Positions 57,740 to 64,000 of a stretch of 64,000 nt of DNA are shown here, in pieces. The translations under genes were made by a program, and so were the position numbers. The notes beneath the pieces are model-generated. The model was not told the origin of the DNA, did no database searches, and worked only from the letters and a program-made list of their open reading frames with translations. The DNA is taken from contig JADANN010000251.1 in NCBI GenBank assembly GCA_018806985.1, positions 1,511,501 to 1,575,500 of the forward strand, read 5' to 3'. Origin of the DNA: Angiostrongylus vasorum (Eukaryota > Nematoda > Chromadorea > Rhabditida > Metastrongylidae). Numbering within the stretch: the stretch's first letter is position 1; every line of letters starts with the position of its first letter.

Positions 57740-58370
57740 ATATCATGGAACGGACGAATTTAAAAGTTGCAAGCATCTACAGAAATAGTTTTTGGTATCT
57801 TCTCGTTACCATAAAAGCAACTCTAACAACTGCTCCCCTGTTGGAGGGTCTAAAATGAACAATTTACAAAAAGCTGAGTATCCGACAGTACATGAAAAAC
57901 AGCAATACTTACCCTTCGTGGTAATGCTGACTTGGGTGGTCATACGATTCACGCCGGACCAAGTCCTATCGTGAATATTCTCTACAAAATAGGAAATATT
58001 CTTTATTTTCCAATGGATTTTTTTCGTGCTGTCACATTCACAAATGCTTAATTAACCGTGCTTGGGATGGAGAATTGTGCACGTCGGCTTAAATTAGGTG
58101 ACATTCGATTATTCTAGTCGCTATCTAATTTCACATTTCGTTCCGCAACCACTAAGCAGTTCCTACTAATATGGATTCGATGTCAAATATCAGATAAACA
58201 TCTATAAAGCGCCTTATTAATTTGCCTCTATGATCTGCTCGTAGATGCTGCCTCTATATTCAATGGCAAATGATGCCTAGAAATTGATAAGCTAAAGGAA
58301 AGAGGAGGCGTATTTTGTGCTGACTAATCCTTAACTAAGGGGCTGATAGAATTCATATTTAGCTGGTATT
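57740..58370. other. Intergenic, weak relation to copy B
   Basis: 57,905-57,990 resembles 39,230-39,330 (CCTTCGTGGTA, TCTACAAAAT against TCTATAAATT). No gene. Confidence 0.3.
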
Positions 58371-59530
58371 TAACCCTAACACTTACCCCCGTTGTTAAAG
58401 CACATTCCATCCCACATTACGAACACCCACATTTTCCTGGATCTTCTACGTAACGCACGTGCTAACAGTGAGCACGTGATAGAGTCCTTCGACGTCACCG
58501 CACTTTATAGAAATATGTCGAATGACTCCCCTCTGCAAGCCTTCTTCGAACTCCTCAAGGAATACGAAGGAGCGATGAACATGTATGAATTCACGATTCA
58601 GATCCTGACGGCTCTTTTCAAGGAGTTTCTAAGCTGCTCAATCCTCAGATTGCCCATAAAGTATTAGACACAAATGAAAAGAGAAGCAGTGGGAAAACGA
58701 CTGATACAAAATCTTGCAATTGTCTAAGGTGAAATTTCCAATAACCGATCTCGGGCCATTACTTCACTGTTGATGTGTAGGTGATTGCTTTGTCATTTGT
58801 TCCACACGAGAGGAAATGGACAAATGTTTGGTGTTATTGAACATTCACAGTAGATTAAGTTTACCCGCGAGAAACCCTAAGAAACTTGCCTCTACTTCTG
58901 AACGATCAAATTAACCTATCCGAAAACGGCTACACCACTAAATGGTACGTACAGCCAAGTAGCAAAACTATGCTAGTTCACTACTTCTCCTCTTACCTCT
59001 GACACAAAAAAGAGCGCTTGTGAAAAACATGTTTCGGATAGGCACCAGTGTATGCACAGTGGGAGAGCAGAAGGATGAATCCCTGAAATTAGCGCCGCAA
59101 ATAGTCAGTTTCCAGTGGCTAAAAAAAATGTATTTTCTCGAGAATGGTCTAGCAAGAATAAGGTTTCGTTTACCATGCCTTTCACTTCCAACAAAATAAA
59201 TGCGGCTATAAAACGTTGCTTAAGAAGGGCCGGTGTGGAGAATTCGCCAGCAGTGGTTGGAACACCACCGAGCACTTTAATGCTCCAACTAGTTTGTAAG
59301 CGCTTAGATGACCGTCTGTGTACAATATAAGTTTCATCATTTGACGATGGTTGCATGAGTTCAAGTACGTTTTATCCGATCTCTTATTGAACGAGCATGA
59401 ATGAATATATTGGAGGAAGAGGTAAACTACTGTGTGTTCGTATAGGACACAACCGGTAAATTTAATGTTAATGGAAATACTCCACTGGGCGCGCATACGA
59501 CCCAAAGACACAGCTGGGGAGACCGCTGAC
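58370..59530 (+). pseudogene. Penelope-like reverse transcriptase remnant
   Basis: Plus strand with many stops: HIPSHITNTHIFLDLLRNA (58,395-58,455), ESFDVTALYRNMSNDS (58,478-58,528, palm motif A), ICSTREEMDKC (58,796-58,828; the preceding YxDD box has decayed to CVGD), KNMFRIGTSVCT (59,021-59,057), a CLRRAGVENS frame (59,217-59,246) and RLDDRLC. The GIY-YIG domain is nearly lost. It joins a SINE-2-like piece at 59,530. Confidence 0.6.
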
Positions 59531-59680
59531 GGGTGATTGTTGACGGCAAAGTTAGCTAGAAAACTGGCTGAGAGATAAGCCGAGCATGGACGACAATGGA
59601 GCAGTGGGTAACACGTGGTCCTCCTGAAAATAGAAGAGTGTGCCCAGAGATCGTTGGGCAAGAGGCATCCTAGCTCATTT
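59525..59680 (+). mobile_element. SINE-2 fragment
   Basis: GCTGACGGGTGATTGTTGAC, GGCTGAGAGATAAGCCGAGC, GAGCAGTGGGTAACACGTGG. It stops before the family tail. Confidence 0.5.
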
Positions 59681-59689
59681 TTTTCTCAT

Positions 59690-61110
59690 GTCCAGTAGAC
59701 GTCATGAATTAGCGACACCATGTCTTCCGATTTTTCCATGCTAATGAGGCAAAGCCTTGGGAAAATCTTTGAAATACAACGTGTGATCAAATTGTGTTAT
59801 TCAGTAAATTGAAGGGAGGATATTAAAAGCGTTCTCATGTGTGTGGAATCCGAATGATGGATATCATAATAAGTTGGGTTGCCTGTTCAAACAGCGTGAT
59901 TGTTGGATGTGCTCTCTTTAGCTTCCCACTTTTTCCCTTTTGACACGTTTATGGCGATATACAAATTTGTGTGGCCGACGAATGAGAAGATGCATTTGCA
60001 TTTTCCTCCTCTTGCTGTGCGCATTATGTCTTTTTTTTTGTCATCGAATTTTTATTCATGCAAACTTTTATGCTCTGTTTGCTCTCCGATTCGGATAAGA
60101 TAACATCTCAGCATCTGTGGAGTCTTCAAGCAACACACTGACTCAGCTCTTCGGATGTTCTCTTTAGGAATGCAGTGTTGCTAGTCAGTGGAACAAAGGG
60201 AAGGCTGCGTTGTTTAACAAAAAAGAAAGACCTTCACGATATTTGGAAAATACACACACTCTCTCTCTCGTTTCGTTGTGGACTGGTTCGGAGGGAAACT
60301 CGCCCGCTTTGATAAGATTTTTAAAACTTTGAAGAAATTAGGATTTTGAGAGATGTTTAGCACAATCTACTTCTACGATCGAGTTTGAAAAGAATTCATC
60401 TCAAAACTGGTATGCTTCAACGTGATGTTAAAGTGTTGTAGGTCATTTTTGAGAAATTTGGATAGGTTCGCATATTCGTTAACATACTTATATTCGAAAC
60501 AAGAATATATTACATAAGAAGAGATCTTTTCTTGTACACTTTTCCACTCACACTTTTTAACACTTAATGAGGGGAGTTCAGCGGAGTGTTCAGAGGTACT
60601 GTGCAATACATTTCATACTGCTGATCGCTCCAGGACCAGCAAATTGGCTACAGACGCATCTGAGAGAAAATGCATGCCGAATACTATAAGGTAACCGTAA
60701 TCGCCTGAAAAATCATTGTAAAAAAAGCTTTCTATTCCGATATCACGCCTAAGCTCGAGGTGGCCATTTCAAATAGTTAGAATTGCGGCTTTAACTGTTA
60801 TTTCAGAATAATAGTTGCAGACACCTGATTTTTGTAGCTAGTATTCCTAAATCGGTTTGGTGAGAGTCATCGATTTCCCATGAGTTTTCTCACTTCTACT
60901 GTTCAACTTTTTGTTATTTTCCAACACTGAGAGAGATGACAGCCATAGGAAAGTCAGATAGTCCACTTTCGATCTGATTCGGGCTGAATATACCTTTTCA
61001 CTCTGATTTCCGCAATAATAGTTTGGTGTTTTTACCATTTATGAAAGCTTTTCCACAAAGTTCCACACGTAAACATTACTCTTCAACCCTCTAATTGCAT
61101 GTCAAGCTCC
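59690..61110. other. Intergenic, no gene or repeat recognised
   Basis: No similarity to other parts of the window was noticed. It contains only short frames and AT-rich sequence. Confidence 0.4.
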
Positions 61111-61254
61111 TCAACTCAAATAAAAGTTCCCAGGATCGACTTTCCATTAACCTCGGCATTGGAATACGAATGCATCGTTTTCTTGTTCAGCAATCGCGAC
61201 ATTGTTATACGCACACATTTACTTCCATGGAAAAACACAATACAATAAAACAGT

Positions 61255-61290
61255 AGCTTACGTTTCGGTAGTATCGCCTTCTTCAGAGCC
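61255..61290 (-). ncRNA. Hammerhead-ribozyme-like motif at PLE end
   Basis: Minus strand: GGCU, CUGAAGA, A, GGCGAUACUACC, GAAA, C-G, UA, AGCU. GGCU/AGCU forms 4 pairs including one G-U. Helix II is reduced to GG/CC plus a loop. Confidence 0.4.
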
Positions 61291-61539
61291 TGGAATGGTA
61301 TACTGATAAACAATTTAGTAGGCAAACGCTTCAATAACACTCACAAAAAAGACGAAAAAACTCTATGGCAATTACATGATTAACAGCTTTTCGAGAAACT
61401 CACCGCTTTTTTTCGTAACTTTCAATGAGGAAGATTAAAAACAACTGATTATAGTCGCACAAGTTGACGACTGCACCATCCCACATCAGAAATTGATGCG
61501 AACATACGGGGTACTTCGTCTTAGTTTTCGTTTGCCAAC

Positions 61540-61720
61540 TAGGTGTTCTTTTATACGGATACATAAAGGTCTGCCCGTTTCGCCAATATATTTACCATAG
61601 CAATTATTGCAAGAGATCAAGTATATCGTACCTGAACTCATGCAATCACCGTCCCCTGCCGTAGGGACAAATTACCTAATTTTGTGTTTCACATAGACGG
61701 CCATACAGGCGGTTACGAAC
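61540..61720 (-). pseudogene. GIY-YIG region of the 61-63 kb PLE
   Basis: Directly downstream of the RT frame, after one TAA. VRNRLYGRLCETQN, a frameshift in the GRGRDC region, then CMSSGTIYLISCNNCYGKYI and GETGRPLCIRIKEHLVGK, with the GIY strand IYLISC, the YIG strand YIGETGR and an intact downstream arginine. Only two small lesions separate it from the RT. Confidence 0.7.
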
Positions 61721-62665
61721 TTACTGGCGACATAGAGTAGCAGGCGTTATTTCAACTGTCGCTACCAATTCCTCTAGACCTGCCCTTCTTAAGCATCGTT
61801 TTGTAGCTGCGCTTAGTTCATCGCTAATAAAGGGCAACATGAACGGGACTTGCTTTTGGCCAAGTGTTTCGCTTGGATGCGTCGCTCTCTTTCTAAAATT
61901 ATCTCGTGCGGTAACTATTTCGTAGCCATTAGAGATGGTTAGTTGCCGAGCCAAGTAGCACGATCCTTCCTTTAGTTCCCTGGCTGTACACGTAGAGGTG
62001 GCTATTCGAAACATGTTTCTCACAATTGACCTCTCTGTGTGTGAAGAGTGGGGAGAGAGGAAATGAACCAGGATGTTTTTGTTACTTGGATTTCGATACC
62101 ACTTTGTCATGTAACCGGTAACTGATAAGTTCACTTGAACATTAAGAAATGGAAGCCAGTTCTCTTTCGGTTTCTCCCGGATAAATTTGATGTACACAGA
62201 CTGCTCATTCAATAACTCAAAGCATTTGTCCATCTCCTCCTGAGTAGAGCAGATGACAAAACAATCATCTACATATCTGCAGCAGAGTAGCGGCCGGAAA
62301 TCGATAACCGGGGCTTCCATTTTAGACATGAACGCAATGGCGAGAGTTGGTGCCAACCGCTGTCCCATTAGTAGCCCTCTAATTTGTGCGTAATAATTCC
62401 GAGACCATCCGAAAATCGAGCACTTTAGGCACTCTTTTAGGAGAACCCTAAGTTGCTGAATGGACAAGCCATGCATATGTGTTTCTCCTTCATGTTCAAC
62501 AAGAAGTTGGTGGATGGCTTGCTCTGCGGAGTCATTCGATACGTTGGTGTAAATCGCGGAAATGTCGAATGACTCCATCATGTACGCGTTATTAGGAGAC
62601 GCGTTACGTAGACGTTTTAGGAACATTTGGGTGTTTGTGAGGTGAGCGGGAATATGGCTAAGCAA
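61721..62665 (-). pseudogene. PLE reverse transcriptase palm and thumb, 314-codon open frame
   Basis: Uninterrupted RT core: palm motif A SFDISAIYTNV (residues 32-42, catalytic D34), motif B-like GLLMGQRLAP (97-106), the YVDD catalytic box (131-134), LPFLNVQVNLS, the KWYRNPSNKN thumb start (~190), RNMFRIATSTC and CLRRAGLEELV (~290-300). One TAA just upstream separates it from DRITWFLGRTLI, and one TAA downstream separates it from the GIY-YIG domain. All catalytic residues seen are intact, which suggests recent insertion. Real start codons are not expected because the full protein begins ~0.8 kb upstream. Confidence 0.8.
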
Positions 62666-63549
62666 TTAGATAAGTGTTCGGCCTAGAAACCATGTTATTC
62701 TATCCGTTGGCCCGTCTACACAACTGATAATGGGTCTAACCTTGTAGGATAGTGGATTGGTAGACTCGAGACCATCAGCTAATACTAACCCATATGTTTT
62801 GATAAGTAAGTATAAAGCGCGACATGTTGGTGAATCTACTTTATAATGCGAAATAATGGATGGTTTTAAGCCCGCCGCCTTTGCTACTGTGACCCACTCA
62901 TTGTTAAGTTTTCGGTATTGTCTTTTGTATTCCTTTTCAGACGATAAGCGTTAAAGAGTAACATCACTAAGATGTTCCTCCGTTATCTTAATCTTAACAT
63001 CTAACTGCCGAGGAATAACTACGAACTATCACCCTTTATCGCTAACTGATATTCTAGCAGTCTTCGAATTTATTAATTCTCTAATTTATCGCATGCCACA
63101 TTTTTGCGCAGATGTGAAGTTACAGATACACTTTCAATCGCGATAGTGGACAAGGGTTTTGAAAGCATTGTCCGAAAACATGCGAAACTTTGTATCAGTT
63201 TCGACATTGGGGTCCTGCTGTCTGAAGAACGTTCTGGAGAAAGGAGATAGTGGTAATAGCGCCATTTCTTTGTTTTCATTTCTATTTAACATTTCTTTTT
63301 TAGCCTTATAGCGGAGTCGATCTTGAAGTTCATACAAGCTTCATGCGATTCTACGCACAATTACTTCAGAAATGGGTTGTGATGGTGAAAAACTTGGACC
63401 CAATTCTAGCAGTGAGCGCGCGTTCTCAGGTAAGGTCATGCCTCCAAGTACGGTGACCCTAGATATTCTTGATGCGTTATCAACCTTATTTTGACTATTA
63501 TCAAAAGCGTAAAAAAATTTGTTTGCGGTTGTTTCTTGAAGCTGAGATA

Positions 63550-64000
63550 TGTGAATTACGCAAAAGCTTTCCGAATTTTCGTTGTAAGGTTATTTTGGCA
63601 CTAGACCTAACGAAATCGCATATCAATATTGACCCACTAACAATTCTCGTCCAAAGGCGATCTTCCAAATACAAGGCATAGAAATGTTCCAGTGATGAAC
63701 TTGAAGAATGTATGGCCTCCTCTGTGGAATATCTCCGGCTCCAGATAGAATACTTCGACTTGTTCTTCCTTAGATTTTGATGACTTTGCGTAAGCGACGA
63801 AGATTGCCAAAACCTGTATTTATCCACATCTTTTCAATCGTAAACGTCCAACTCGAGCTGTTATCCTCCTCCTCCCCTATCTGCGATCCACTACGAAGTA
63901 GCACACATCTTCATTCTGGCAAACATCTCGTTCTGCTTGCTTCGTAGTGCAGCTCGAAGTAGTACTATTTCGATGCCTCGAACTTGTTGGCTGTCCTCTG
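63550..64000. other. Possible PLE 5' region, then unassigned
   Basis: The minus frame 63,501-63,827 (FGKLLRNSHISASRNNRKQI near its end) lies where the PLE N-terminus would continue, but I cannot confirm it. 63,830-64,000 shows nothing assignable. Confidence 0.3.

Larger units (their letters stand above)
61120..63550 (-). mobile_element. Nearly full-length Penelope-like element
   Basis: Minus strand, 5' to 3': N-terminal block LPENARSLLELGPSFSPSQ (~63,450-63,390), SLYELQD (~63,345), RISVSDKG (~63,050), SSEKEYKRQYRKLNNEWV (~62,950-62,890), DSPTCRALYLLIKTYGL (~62,840-62,790), the RT palm ORF (62,665-61,721), then the GIY-YIG region and 3' end with a hammerhead-like motif (61,255-61,290). It ends in the box TTCCAATGCCGAGGTTAATG (minus sense, ~61,150). 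About five stops or small indels interrupt it. It is the most complete PLE here and the only one with its N-terminal region. Confidence 0.75.

Noticed and set aside
59206..59661. 151-codon minus frame
   Set aside because: It lies antisense to the PLE remnant at 58,370-59,530 and a SINE-2.

Overview
The window looks like AT-rich nuclear DNA from a parasitic roundworm, most likely a strongylid (hookworm-like) nematode. The evidence is multi-exon seven-transmembrane chemoreceptor genes with short introns and TTTCAG-type acceptors, RTE-type LINE and Penelope-like (PLE) fragments of the kind common in strongylids, and two 22-mers that closely match the nematode SL1 spliced leader. There are no prokaryotic operons, rRNA genes or convincing tRNA genes. 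Most open frames are relics or antisense shadows of repeats.

The backbone is a direct tandem duplication. Copy A is 1..~17,831 and copy B is ~22,609..~43,020; about 4.8 kb of mostly different sequence (17,832-22,600) separates them. Anchors run collinearly (1 with 22,819; 2,535 with 25,582; 12,840 with 39,801; 17,831 with 43,019). All receptor genes are on the minus strand: Ψ-receptor A (1-2,535), truncated receptor D (17,462-~17,831), receptor B (22,609-25,582) and receptor C (42,650-46,128, eight exons, 332 codons). The class looks Srt-like but was judged by eye. Receptors A, B and C each show at least one lesion. Copy A ends inside intron 6 of a C-type gene, which places one duplication breakpoint. 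A second receptor-like 3' end occurs at 11,450-12,100, 38,479-38,933 and 57,380-57,730.

The rest is a layered mobile-element record. A decayed RTE LINE (3,960-7,440 / 30,400-33,470), with a palindromic SINE nested inside it, predates the duplication. Later insertions are present in one copy only: a 3.3-kb head-to-head PLE in B (26,009-29,334, 12-nt target duplication), a truncated RTE in A (14,175-15,152), a tRNA-type SINE in A (16,423-16,708), a fold-back SINE in B (41,465-41,722) and a short non-LTR tail element in A (6,582-6,767). From 46 to 64 kb lie a mariner relic, two more inverted PLEs inside a second local duplication, a decayed plus-strand PLE and a nearly full-length minus-strand PLE (61,120-~63,550).

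The most interesting signal is a recurring motif at the PLE ends, on both strands and in small palindromes. It has a GGCU/AGCC-type helix, CUGANGA, a GC hairpin, GAAAC and GUH. This is hammerhead-ribozyme architecture with a minimal helix III, with one departure (an extra A before helix II). Because PLE copies sit head-to-head, many loci carry one such motif at each end in opposite orientation and resemble DNA transposons.
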